A stretch of DNA of 64,000 bases, taken from contig NZ_JAHSTV010000004.1 in assembly GCF_019145235.1 (NCBI RefSeq), positions 372,001-436,000 on the forward strand, given 5' to 3'. The position numbers and the translations under genes are program-made. The notes beneath the pieces are model-generated. The model saw only the letters and a program-made list of their open reading frames with translations. It made no database searches and was not told where the DNA came from. This DNA is from Pseudomonas farris (GTDB lineage: Bacteria; Pseudomonadota; Gammaproteobacteria; Pseudomonadales; Pseudomonadaceae). Below are positions 19,082 to 27,700 of the stretch, piece after piece; the first letter of the stretch is position 1; each line of letters starts with the position of its first letter.

Positions 19082-20623
19082 ATGAGCCGGGTCAGTCCTC
19101 GTCTGACACTGCTGACGGCTTCCGGCGTCTGTTCGCTGATTGTCCTCGACACCAACATTGTCGCCGTCACCCTGCCTACGATCGCCCGCGACCTGGGTGC
19201 AAACTTTGCCGACATCGAATGGGTAGTCAGCGCTTACATGCTGGCCTTCGCCGCTCTTTTATTGCCGGCTGGCAGCATCGCCGACCGCTTCGGCCGGCAG
19301 AGAACCCTGTTCTGCGGGCTGGGTATTTTCATCCTCGCATCCATCGGTTGCGGTGCCGCGCCCAATGCGCTGTTCCTCGACATCGCTCGGGCAGTCAAGG
19401 GTGTTGGCGCGGCCTTGCTGCTGACCTCGGCTCTCGCCTCCATCGGCCACACCTTTCACTATGAAGTAGAACGAGCCAAGGCCTGGGCGTTCTGGGGCGC
19501 GTGCATGGGGGTGGCGATGACCGCCGCGCCGACGGTCGGCGGGCTGATCACCGAATACATGGGCTGGCGCTGGATTTTCTACCTTAACCTGCCCGTCGGA
19601 TTGTTCCTGATGGTGATGGTCTGGCGCGCCGTGCCGGAGTCCCGCGACACTCAGTCCGCACGCCTCGATCCCTGGGGCAGCCTGGCGTTCAGTGCGAGTT
19701 TGCTGTGCCTGATCTGGGGCCTGATCGAGGCGAACCAGATCGGCTGGAGCAATCCGCTGACCTATGCTCGGCTCATCAGCGGCGCTCTGTTGCTGGGGCT
19801 GTTCGTGGTGATTGAGCGGATGCAGCGGCGGCCGATGGTCGACCTGCAATTGTTCAAGCATCCGCGTTTTATCGGCGCGCTATTGGGCATGTTTGCCTAC
19901 GCCGGTTGCGCCCAGGTGATGATGACCCTGCTGCCCTTCTACCTGCAAAATGGCCTGGGTTTCTCGGCCATCGCTTCAGGTCTGGGGATGTTGCCGTTTG
20001 CCCTGACCATGCTGATTTGCCCACGCATCGGCGTACGTCTGGCGAGTCGATTTGCTCCCGCCACGTTGATGGCTGCCGGTTTGACTCTGGTCGGCAGCGG
20101 CAATCTGCTCAGTGCCTGGGCGGTCAGCAGCGGCGGTTACCTGCCCTTCGCCCTGGCGATTGCCGTGACGGGCGCCGGTGCCGGGCTGCTCAACGGCGAT
20201 ACGCAAAAGAACATCATGGCCTGCGTGCCACGGGAGCGCACTGGCATGGCCTCAGGCATGAGCACCACCATGCGCTTCAGCGCAATCGTGCTGGCCATCG
20301 GCGTGTTCGGTGCGTTGCTGTCCAGTCATACCGAGCTCTTGTTGCGCACGAGCCTGACGGCACAAGGTGCGCAATGGCTCGGCCAAACCCAAGGCATTGC
20401 CTCGCGGGTGGTAGCCGGTGACATGACGGCGGCAATGGGCCTGTTGCCGGAAGCTGCGCGCTCCGTGATCGAACCGTTGGCCCGGCAAGCCTTCGTCGGC
20501 GGCTTCAGTCTGTTGCTGTGGGTCGCGGGATTGTTGGCACTACTGGGTGCGCTGGTGGTGGGCACACTGATGCGCAATCCGATCCCCGCTCCGTCGACCG
20601 CAGCTATCGACGCTAAGGCTTGA
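19082..20623 (+). CDS. MFS drug transporter, DHA2 (14-span EmrB/QacA) family
   Basis: A 513-residue inner-membrane proton antiporter with about 14 spans. It shows LDTNIVAVTLPTIARDL in span 1, motif A GSIADRFGRQRTLF in loop 2-3, and GWRWIFYLNLPVGL, a mark of DHA2 pumps. No membrane-fusion partner is adjacent. It is paired with the divergent LysR gene. The substrate is unknown. Confidence 0.93.
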   Translation: MSRVSPRLTLLTASGVCSLIVLDTNIVAVTLPTIARDLGANFADIEWVVSAYMLAFAALLLPAGSIADRFGRQRTLFCGLGIFILASIGCGAAPNALFLDIARAVKGVGAALLLTSALASIGHTFHYEVERAKAWAFWGACMGVAMTAAPTVGGLITEYMGWRWIFYLNLPVGLFLMVMVWRAVPESRDTQSARLDPWGSLAFSASLLCLIWGLIEANQIGWSNPLTYARLISGALLLGLFVVIERMQRRPMVDLQLFKHPRFIGALLGMFAYAGCAQVMMTLLPFYLQNGLGFSAIASGLGMLPFALTMLICPRIGVRLASRFAPATLMAAGLTLVGSGNLLSAWAVSSGGYLPFALAIAVTGAGAGLLNGDTQKNIMACVPRERTGMASGMSTTMRFSAIVLAIGVFGALLSSHTELLLRTSLTAQGAQWLGQTQGIASRVVAGDMTAAMGLLPEAARSVIEPLARQAFVGGFSLLLWVAGLLALLGALVVGTLMRNPIPAPSTAAIDAKA

Positions 20624-20953
20624 ACGACGCCAAAACCCGCTGGGCATTCGCGTCGCAGCCCATGCCCTCGGGCCGCGACTGAATGCCGGTATTGGCACGG
20701 CAATGGCCATTGAACCGAACCTGGCCAAACACTGGCATGAAGGCCAGAACAGCCACCCGCAATTGTCACCGATTCGCTGGAACGCAAACCCCTGGTGGCG
20801 CTGGCAAACATGGCCGTGGTGAAGTTTCAGTTCCATCGATTGGGCCGCGGGCGCAAGCCTAGACCGCAGGTTTCGGCGGTATGGGCATTGATCCTCGACC
20901 AGTTGTACATCGCTCGGCGTACTCGTCAGTATCGGCAGGCCGTGGGCAAATAG
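20624..20953 (+). pseudogene. Degenerate coding remnant of unknown family
   Basis: After the MFS stop there is DNA with coding character but no intact gene. One frame reads TAMAIEPNLAKHWHEGQNS. Then, after an apparent shift near 20760, another reads SLERKPLVALANMAVVKFQF and ends LILDQLYIARRTRQYRQAV before a TAG at 20951. The two pieces look like one frameshifted C-terminus. I do not recognise the family. Confidence 0.4.
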
Positions 20954-20969
20954 TCAGTGAGATGCAACT

Positions 20970-21063
20970 CCTGTGGGAGCGGGCTTGCTCGCGAAGACGG
21001 CGGCACAATCAACATTGATGTCGCCTGACACACCGCTTTCGCGAGCAAGCCCGCTCCCACAGG
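20970..21063. repeat. REP doublet
   Basis: Inward arms CCTGTGGGAGCGGGCTTGCT and complement, with the spacer palindrome CAACATTGATGTCG. It lies downstream of the remnant and of the PLD-like gene. Confidence 0.95.
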
Positions 21064-21084
21064 TTCCGCTCCTTGCCGGGTTGT

Positions 21085-22731
21085 TTATCGTCCGGCAAAG
21101 CGCAACCGCGACAGCATGCGCAAATCGCCCTGGAGATAATAGTCATCGGTCCAGCTGTCATCCGCAGCCAACGGCCGGACCTGCTTGAGCGCCAGTTTTT
21201 TTGCGAAGTAGCGGAACCGGTAATGCTCATAAAAGCGCAGTAGTTCCAGGCCGTAACGATCGGCCAGATCGGTGTCGCCACGGATGATCAGGTAGTTCTC
21301 GTCATTACCGTTGCTGGCCGCGGCGCTGAGGTTGTGGCTGCCGCTGATGATGGTCGGTGTGTCGGTGGTGAAGTCGACGACGATGGCTTTGGTGTGCACC
21401 AGCAGGTTGCCCTTCTGGCCTTTCATGTTTTCCTTGAGCCAGCCTTCCAGACCCGTATTGAGCAGCGCGGTGGCGGCAAATTGGGCGGTGCGGTCGGCGT
21501 GAAACCCGGTGATGCGGCTCACGGTGTTTTGCAGGCCGTAACGCAAGATGTCGTCGTGAGGCTGACCGAGCAACGCGTTGAGCACTTCCTCCGGCAAGGC
21601 AAACGCCGTGACAAACAGCAGGTCTTTTCTTGCGGCGTTGATGATTTCAACGAACTCACGCAAGTCGCCCTGGCCCGAACGCGGTGAGAAGCCGGCGAAC
21701 AGCGCCTGGTCCGGCTGCATCGGATTGTTTTCCGTGAGCCATTCCCGAGTCGCACCGACATCCGCCGGCGTGGCCCAGACTTGTTCAAAGGTTTGCAGAT
21801 AACTGGCGCCGATCCGAGCATCGTCCAGCACATGCACAACATTGGCCTGACGATAAACGCCGTTGGCGGTGAAATTGGTGCTGCCGCAGAGTACCGCTTC
21901 GGGCTGATGCTGCCCCGCCGCGTCGAGCCGGCTCAGGACCATGAACTTGTTGTGAAAGATGTTGTGCGTGACCCGCCCGCGCTTGTTCGCCGCCGGGATT
22001 TTTTCCAGGCTGGCTTCGTTCAGCGCCGTGGTGTCTTCGTCTGGTTGGGCGTGGTACAGAACCCGAACCTTTACGCCGCGCTCAAACGCGGCGTTCACCG
22101 CATCGACGATCACCTTCAACTGATATTCGTAGATCGCGATGTCCAGCGCCCACTGGCCATCCTCGGCCCGTTCGATGAACCCCAGCAAGCGTGCGAGCAG
22201 GCCATTTTCCAGCCATTGCCGCGGAGCATCGGGCCAGGCTTCGATGGGCAGTTTCTTGTTGGCGCTGAGCAGCGCATCAAGGTCGGCGAATTTGCGCTGG
22301 AAGGCCTGACTCGCGGCCACCGCCCGGTTGAAGATGACGTTCTGGCCCGCTGGAAGGCCATTGTCGGTGGTGAGCGTCACTTCCAGAAACTCACCCAGCT
22401 GCGGCGCATCGGCAGTGCCGTAGGCCAGGTGAATCCGATAATGGATCGTCACGCCCGGATTGACCGCGTAATCGGCCCAGCGAAATTTCTGCAATGGCGC
22501 GGCATCGCTGGGGGTGGCGCGAAACTGGGGGAACGTATGAGCCTTGCCGGGGAAGGTCAGGCTATTGAACAGAAACAACCAGGGTTTGTTGCCTTGCTGT
22601 TTTTCGATGGCGAAACCCAGCAGGCCTTTGCGGCGGTGCTCCGCCAGATCGATCGCCAGCAACACGCCGTTGGTGCCAGCGTAGGCTTTGACACGGAAAT
22701 CGTCCTGGTCGTTGCGGGCTAGAACGCGCAT
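21085..22731 (-). CDS. Phospholipase D-like protein
   Basis: A 548-residue protein without a signal peptide and with two PLD-type halves. The first has HNKFMVLS followed by GSTNFT, with Ser where the HxKx4D motif normally has Asp. The second has HTKAIVVD followed by GSHNLSAAA and is complete. The two lysine/histidine pairs could form one active site. The N-terminal ~150 residues are beta-rich and unassigned. It may act on phospholipid or nucleic acid; nothing nearby decides this. It stands alone between REP doublets. Confidence 0.8.
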   Translation of the reverse strand: MRVLARNDQDDFRVKAYAGTNGVLLAIDLAEHRRKGLLGFAIEKQQGNKPWLFLFNSLTFPGKAHTFPQFRATPSDAAPLQKFRWADYAVNPGVTIHYRIHLAYGTADAPQLGEFLEVTLTTDNGLPAGQNVIFNRAVAASQAFQRKFADLDALLSANKKLPIEAWPDAPRQWLENGLLARLLGFIERAEDGQWALDIAIYEYQLKVIVDAVNAAFERGVKVRVLYHAQPDEDTTALNEASLEKIPAANKRGRVTHNIFHNKFMVLSRLDAAGQHQPEAVLCGSTNFTANGVYRQANVVHVLDDARIGASYLQTFEQVWATPADVGATREWLTENNPMQPDQALFAGFSPRSGQGDLREFVEIINAARKDLLFVTAFALPEEVLNALLGQPHDDILRYGLQNTVSRITGFHADRTAQFAATALLNTGLEGWLKENMKGQKGNLLVHTKAIVVDFTTDTPTIISGSHNLSAAASNGNDENYLIIRGDTDLADRYGLELLRFYEHYRFRYFAKKLALKQVRPLAADDSWTDDYYLQGDLRMLSRLRFAGR

Positions 22732-22814
22732 GGGTCACTCCTGTGATTGGCTTGCTTACAGCAGCATAGGGCAGCGATGCAGATGAACTGCGATTATCCG
22801 ATTCCGAGGTGATG

Positions 22815-22892
22815 CCATCGCGAGCAGGCTCGCTCCCACATGGGATTTTGAGCGCCGCAGATCAAATGTGGGAGCGAGCCTGCTCGCGATGG
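22815..22892. repeat. REP doublet, variant arms (CTCGC core)
   Basis: Arms CCATCGCGAGCAGGCTCGCT and complement face outward around about 26 bases. The core differs from the main family (GAGCGAGCCTGCTCGCGATGG). Confidence 0.9.
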
Positions 22893-22915
22893 AGTCAATA
22901 CTGTCAGCACAAAAC

Positions 22916-23587
22916 TCAACCTGAAATCAGCTCATCGATATGTCGATAATCAACCTGCAACTGCGCTGCCAACACCTTTGCCCGGCCAAGATGAATCGGT
23001 CCGCGCTCAATGTCGATCAGCAACCCCGGGCAATCCAGCGCCGGCAACGTTGACCATTCCTTCACCCGTCCATCCGTCACCAGCAACAGCCGTTGCTGTT
23101 CTGCCGGAAAACGCTTTTGCCGTGCCGCTAGCCAGTGCCCTGCTTCACTCAGCGCCGCCAGCATCGGCGTTCCGCCACCGGCACCAAGCCCTTCGAGCCA
23201 GTCGCGCAAGCCAGCGGAAGCTTTCAACCCTTGCACCTGCCACTTCGGTACATGGCCGCTGGCAGTCAGCAAAGCCAAGCGCGCACGCTGTCGATAGGCA
23301 TCGTCGAACAGCTGCGCCAACAGTCCCTTGGCATCGCTCAACGCCTGATGGCGTCGGGTCGAGGCCGAGGCATCGACGATCACCAGCCATAATTCATGAG
23401 GACTGCGGGTGCGCAAGTGAAACAGCACATCGTCGCGTTGACGCGGTCGGCCATTGAGCAAGGTGCCGGGCCAATTGATCGATCCGCTACGGGCTGCGTG
23501 ATGCTTGCCCTGTTTACCGTGATCCAGCCGTCCTGCGCGGGGTCTGGCATTCGCCCCCGCGTCTGATCGAGGGCGAATGCCTAGGGC
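22916..23587 (-). CDS. ChlD-like VWA domain, reached by -1 frameshift from chlI
   Basis: The frame encodes 223 residues from the frameshift site to its stop. It opens with a basic linker (HGKQGKHHAARSGSINWPG), typical of the segment before the VWA domain in ChlD-type chelatase subunits. The VWA domain follows with the metal-site motif DASAS, then GTPML and LLLVTDGR. There is no ATG with a ribosome site. A TTG at 23461 would cut off the conserved linker. The upstream chlI frame meets this one at a slippery A AAA AAG, so the product is most likely the C-terminal half of a ~557-residue ChlI-VWA fusion, the middle subunit of the CobN-type cobaltochelatase. Confidence 0.8.
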   Translation of the reverse strand, partial: ALGIRPRSDAGANARPRAGRLDHGKQGKHHAARSGSINWPGTLLNGRPRQRDDVLFHLRTRSPHELWLVIVDASASTRRHQALSDAKGLLAQLFDDAYRQRARLALLTASGHVPKWQVQGLKASAGLRDWLEGLGAGGGTPMLAALSEAGHWLAARQKRFPAEQQRLLLVTDGRVKEWSTLPALDCPGLLIDIERGPIHLGRAKVLAAQLQVDYRHIDELISG

Positions 23588-23593
23588 TTTTTT
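23546..23593 (-). promoter_or_regulatory. Programmed -1 frameshift signal: A AAA AAG plus hairpin
   Basis: Read on the minus strand, the chlI frame runs TGG CCA AAA AAG CCC TAG. The heptamer A AAA AAG (23593-23587) is the dnaX slippery sequence. Five bases later comes a perfect 11-bp stem, GGCATTCGCCC (23581-23571) with GGGCGAATGCC (23556-23546), and a 14-base loop. Slipping by -1 continues as Lys-Lys-Ala-Leu-Gly into the VWA frame, which is open to 22916. Confidence 0.8.
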
Positions 23594-24588
23594 GGCCAGC
23601 TCGGCACTTCACGTCGAGCGCCGACCGGCAGCGCCTGGGCGGGCATTTCGCCCCACTGGCCCTGACCTTCGCTCGAGTTGTTGTTCTGATTGGAAGGCGG
23701 CTGCGCTGCGGGTGATTGGTGCGGCGCCGGTGGCGAGTGTTCGCGACGACGATGGCGCAAGGCAAACTCGGCGACCGCGTCGATATCTTCCTCGCTGATC
23801 GCGGTCGCGCCCCGCCATGCCGCGTGGGCTCGTGCCGCGCGCAACCAGACCAGATCGGCTCGCAGGCCATCGACGCCGGCAGCAAAACAACGCTCGGTGA
23901 TCTGCGCCAGCGCGGCATCGTCGAGGGGAATGCCCGCCAGTGCCGAGCGCGCCTTTTGGCAACGCTCGCGCAGTGCGTGTTGCTGGCTTTCCCATTCGGC
24001 GCAGAACCCTTGCGGGTCGCTGTCGAAATCCAGTCGGCGACGGATGATCTGACCACGCTCGGCCGGTGCGGTGTGGCCACTGAGGGCGACGTTCAGGCCA
24101 AAGCGGTCGAGCAATTGCGGGCGCAATTCGCCCTCTTCCGGGTTCATGGTGCCGATCAGCACAAACTTCGCCGAATGCCGATGGGAAATCCCGTCGCGCT
24201 CGATCAGGTTGGTGCCGCTGGCGGCCACGTCGAGCAGTAAGTCCACGAGGTGATCGGGCAGCAGATTGACTTCATCGACATACAACACGCCGCCGTCGGC
24301 CTTGGCCAGTACACCGGGGGAAAACTGTGCGCGACCTTCGCTCAAAGCCGCGTCGAGGTCGAGGGTGCCCACCAGCCGTTCTTCGGTGGCGCCCAGAGGC
24401 AAAGTGACGAATTGACCGCTGGCCAACAGGTCCGCCAGGCCTCGGGCCAGGGTGGATTTGGCCATGCCGCGCGGCCCCTCGATCAGCACGCCACCGATTT
24501 TCGGGTCGATGGCGGTCAGGTACAGCGCGAGCTTCAAGTCATCGGCGCCGACCACGGCGGAGAGCGGGAAATGGGGGGTGTCGGTCAT
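23581..24588 (-). CDS. ChlI-like AAA+ ATPase, small cobaltochelatase subunit
   Basis: A 335-residue magnesium-chelatase-type AAA+ protein. It has Walker A GPRGMAKST (residues 38-46), GGVLYVDEVNLLPDHLVD as Walker B, and FVLIGTMNPEEGELRPQLLDRFG as sensor 1/arginine finger. After the AAA+ core it has the Pro/Gln/Asn-rich linker (PPAPHQSPAAQPPSNQNNN) expected in ChlD, not at the end of a stand-alone ChlI. It stops at TAG two codons after the slippery site. Downstream of cobN and under the same riboswitch, it powers cobalt insertion. ATG 24588 is used; the codon two before it is TTG. Confidence 0.9.
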   Translation of the reverse strand: MTDTPHFPLSAVVGADDLKLALYLTAIDPKIGGVLIEGPRGMAKSTLARGLADLLASGQFVTLPLGATEERLVGTLDLDAALSEGRAQFSPGVLAKADGGVLYVDEVNLLPDHLVDLLLDVAASGTNLIERDGISHRHSAKFVLIGTMNPEEGELRPQLLDRFGLNVALSGHTAPAERGQIIRRRLDFDSDPQGFCAEWESQQHALRERCQKARSALAGIPLDDAALAQITERCFAAGVDGLRADLVWLRAARAHAAWRGATAISEEDIDAVAEFALRHRRREHSPPAPHQSPAAQPPSNQNNNSSEGQGQWGEMPAQALPVGARREVPSWPKKP

Positions 24589-24645
24589 TTTCAAATCTCA
24601 GTCATGGTCGGTGATCCATCAGCAAATATCACAGGCACCTTCATC

Positions 24646-24739
24646 CCTGTGGGAGCGGGCTTGCTCGCGAAGGCGGCGTGTCAGCCAACATCAATATTGA
24701 ATGACCCATCGCATTCGCGAGCAAGCCCGCTCCCACAGG
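24646..24739. repeat. REP doublet
   Basis: Inward arms CCTGTGGGAGCGGGCTTGCT and complement around a spacer with CAACATCAATATTGA. It fills the 161-base gap between cobN and chlI. Confidence 0.95.
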
Positions 24740-24749
24740 TTTAAGCGCA

Positions 24750-27700
24750 CTAGCCGTCTTCTTCTATATCCAGCAACAAATTCTCCAGCGCCTCGCGGTA
24801 CTCGCCCGGCTCTTTCCACATCCCCCGCTGCTGCGCTTCGAGCATGCGCTCGGTCATGTCGCGCAAGGCATGGGGATTGTGTTCGCGGACAAACTCCCGG
24901 GTCGCCGGATCGAGCAAATAGGCGTCCGCCAGCAACGCATATTGGTGGTCGTCGATCAACTGCGTGGTGGCGTCGAACGCAAACAGGTTATCGACCGTCG
25001 CCGCCAGTTCGAACGCGCCTTTATAGCCATGACGCTTGACCCCGTCGATCCATTTCGGATTGGCCGCCCGGGAACGGATCACCCGGTTTAGCTCTTCCTT
25101 CAAGGTGCGAATCTTCGGCAAGTCCGGCTGACTGTGGTCACCGTGATAACTGGCCGCTGCTTCACCGCTGAGGCTTTCGACGGCCGCCAGCATGCCACCC
25201 TGGAACTGGTAATAGTCATTGGAATCGAGCAAGTCGTGCTCGCGATTGTCCTGGTTTTGCAGCACTGCCTGCACCTGGCTCAGACGCTGGGCGAATTGTT
25301 CGCGGGCGGCGGTACCTTCATCGGAGCCGCCGTAAGCGTAGCCGCCCCAGTTGAGGTAAACCTCGGCCAGGTCTTCACGGCTTTGCCACAAGCGACCGTC
25401 GATGGCGCCCTGCACGCCCGCTCCGTAAGCGCCCGGTTTGGCCCCGAAGATGCGCCAGCCGGCCTGCCGCCGCGCCGCGTCTTCATCCAGACCGGATTCC
25501 AGCAGCGCTTGCCGCTCGGCGCGGACCTTGGCCGCCAACGGGTTGAGATCGTCCGGTTCATCCAGCGCGGCGACCGCTTGCACGGCGGCATCGAACAGGC
25601 GGATCAGGTTGGCAAAGGCATCGCGGAAAAATCCGGAGACGCGCAAGGTCACATCCACTCGCGGGCGGTCCAGCAAACTCAACGGCAGAATTTCGAAGTC
25701 ATCGACACGCTGGCTGCCAGTCGCCCACACCGGTCGCACGCCCATCAGCGCCATGGCCTGGGCGATGTCGTCGCCGCCGGTGCGCATGGTCGCGGTGCCC
25801 CAGACCGACAGGCCGAGCTGCCGCAGGTGATCGCCGTGGTCCTGCAAGTGCCGCTCAAGAATCAGGTTCGCGGATTGGAAGCCGATGCGCCACGCGGTGG
25901 TGGTCGGCAGGTTGCGCACGTCCACCGAATAGAAATTGCGCCCGGTGGGCAGCACGTCCAGCCGGCCGCGACTCGGTGCGCCGCTCGGGCCGGCGGGGAC
26001 GAATCGGCCGCTGAGGGCGTCGAGCAGACCGCGCATTTCTGCCGGGCCGCAGGCGTCCAGACGTGGGGCAACGACGTTGCGCAGGCTGTCGATGATCGCG
26101 TTCACCTCCGACCAACTTGCTTCCTGTGGGAGCGGGCTTGCTCGCGAAAGCGGTGTGTCAGGCAAATCAATGTCGACTGACACTCCGCTTTCGCGAGCAA
26201 GCCCGCTCCCACAGGGGCCGGGTTGGGCTTGAGGCTGGTTCAACGTATGCGAAATCAGTTGAGTGGCGAACAGCTCCAGGCGTTCACGGGTATCCCCGGC
26301 GGTGCGCCAGGGTTCATCGTTAAGCAATTGCAGTTCCGCGGGACGTGGTCCGGTCCACGGCTCGGCCAACGCACAATCCAACGGATCAAACCCCAACGCA
26401 AACGCCTTGGCCAGCGCCCGCAGCAAGCTCGATTGCGCCCCACGGCCATCGCCGCGAGGAATACGCAGCAAAGCCAGTAAGGTATCGATGCGCAACCGCC
26501 CGACCGGCGACTCGCCAAACACGTGCAGGCCATCGCGGATCTGCGACTCCTTCAAATCGCACAGATACGTGTCCAGACGCGGCAACCAGATCGCCGCATC
26601 GGCATCGCTGTCGAGCTTCTCGTCCAGTTGCAGTTCGCGGTCGATGTGCGTGTCGCGCACCAGTTGCAGAATGTCGCGTTGCAGCTCCCGGGCGCGGCGC
26701 GGATCGAGCAATTGCGCTTCGTAATATTCGTCGGCCAACAATTCGAGATTACGCAGCGGACCGTAGGTTTCGGCGCGGGTCAGTGGCGGCATCAGGTGAT
26801 CGATAATCACGGCTTGCGTACGGCGCTTGGCCTGGGCGCCCTCGCCCGGGTCGTTGACGATAAACGGGTAGATGTTCGGCAACGGCCCGAGCAATGCGTC
26901 CGGCCAGCAGTTTTCCGACAGCCCGACGCCCTTGCCCGGCAGCCATTCGAGGTTGCCGTGTTTGCCGACGTGGATCACGCCGTGAGCGCCGTAGGTGTTG
27001 CGCAACCAGAAGTAGAAAGCGAGATAGCCGTGAGGCGGCACCAGGTCCGGGTCGTGATAGACAGCACTTGGATCGACCTGGTAACCCCGGGCCGGTTGAA
27101 TGCCAACGAAGGTCAGGCCGAAGCGCAGACCGGCAATCATCATTCGTCCGCCACGGAACATTGGATCGTTTTCGGGTGTGCCCCAACGTTCCAGCACGGC
27201 TTGGCGATTGGCCTCGGGCAACGCGTTGAACATCAGGTTGTAGTCGTCCAGCGCGAGGCTTTGATGACAGGGACGCTGGTCGAGGGTGTCGAGGTCGTTG
27301 CTGACGCCGCCGAGCAATTGCTGGATCAGCGCGGTGCCGCTGTCCGGCAACTCGGCCGGCAGCGGATAACCTTCGGCGTGCAGCGCTCGGAGGATATTCA
27401 ACGCCGCAGCCGGAGTGTCGAGACCGACGCCGTTGCCGATACGCCCATCGCGAGTCGGGTAGTTGGCGAGGATCAGAGCGATGCGTTTTTCGCCATTGGG
27501 CACTCGCGCCAGATCGATCCAGCGCCGCGCCAGTTCGGCGACAAAATCCATGCGTTCCGGCTGCGGCCGATAGCAGACCACGTCGGACTGACTGCGCTCA
27601 CTGCGCCAGGCCAGATCCTTGAAGCTGATCGGCCGGCTGATGATCCGGCCGTCCAGTTCCGGCAGCGCGATGTGCATCGCCAGATCGCGAGGACCGAGAC

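Noticed and set aside
22916..23461. Independent VWA gene starting at TTG 23461
   Set aside because: The start lacks a ribosome site and would drop the conserved basic linker; the frameshift explanation accounts for the whole frame.
23581..23593. A sequencing error or pseudogene break between chlI and the VWA frame
   Set aside because: The shift lies exactly on A AAA AAG with a perfect stem at the right distance, and both frames are otherwise intact; a homopolymer error would not bring a hairpin. Reads should still be checked.
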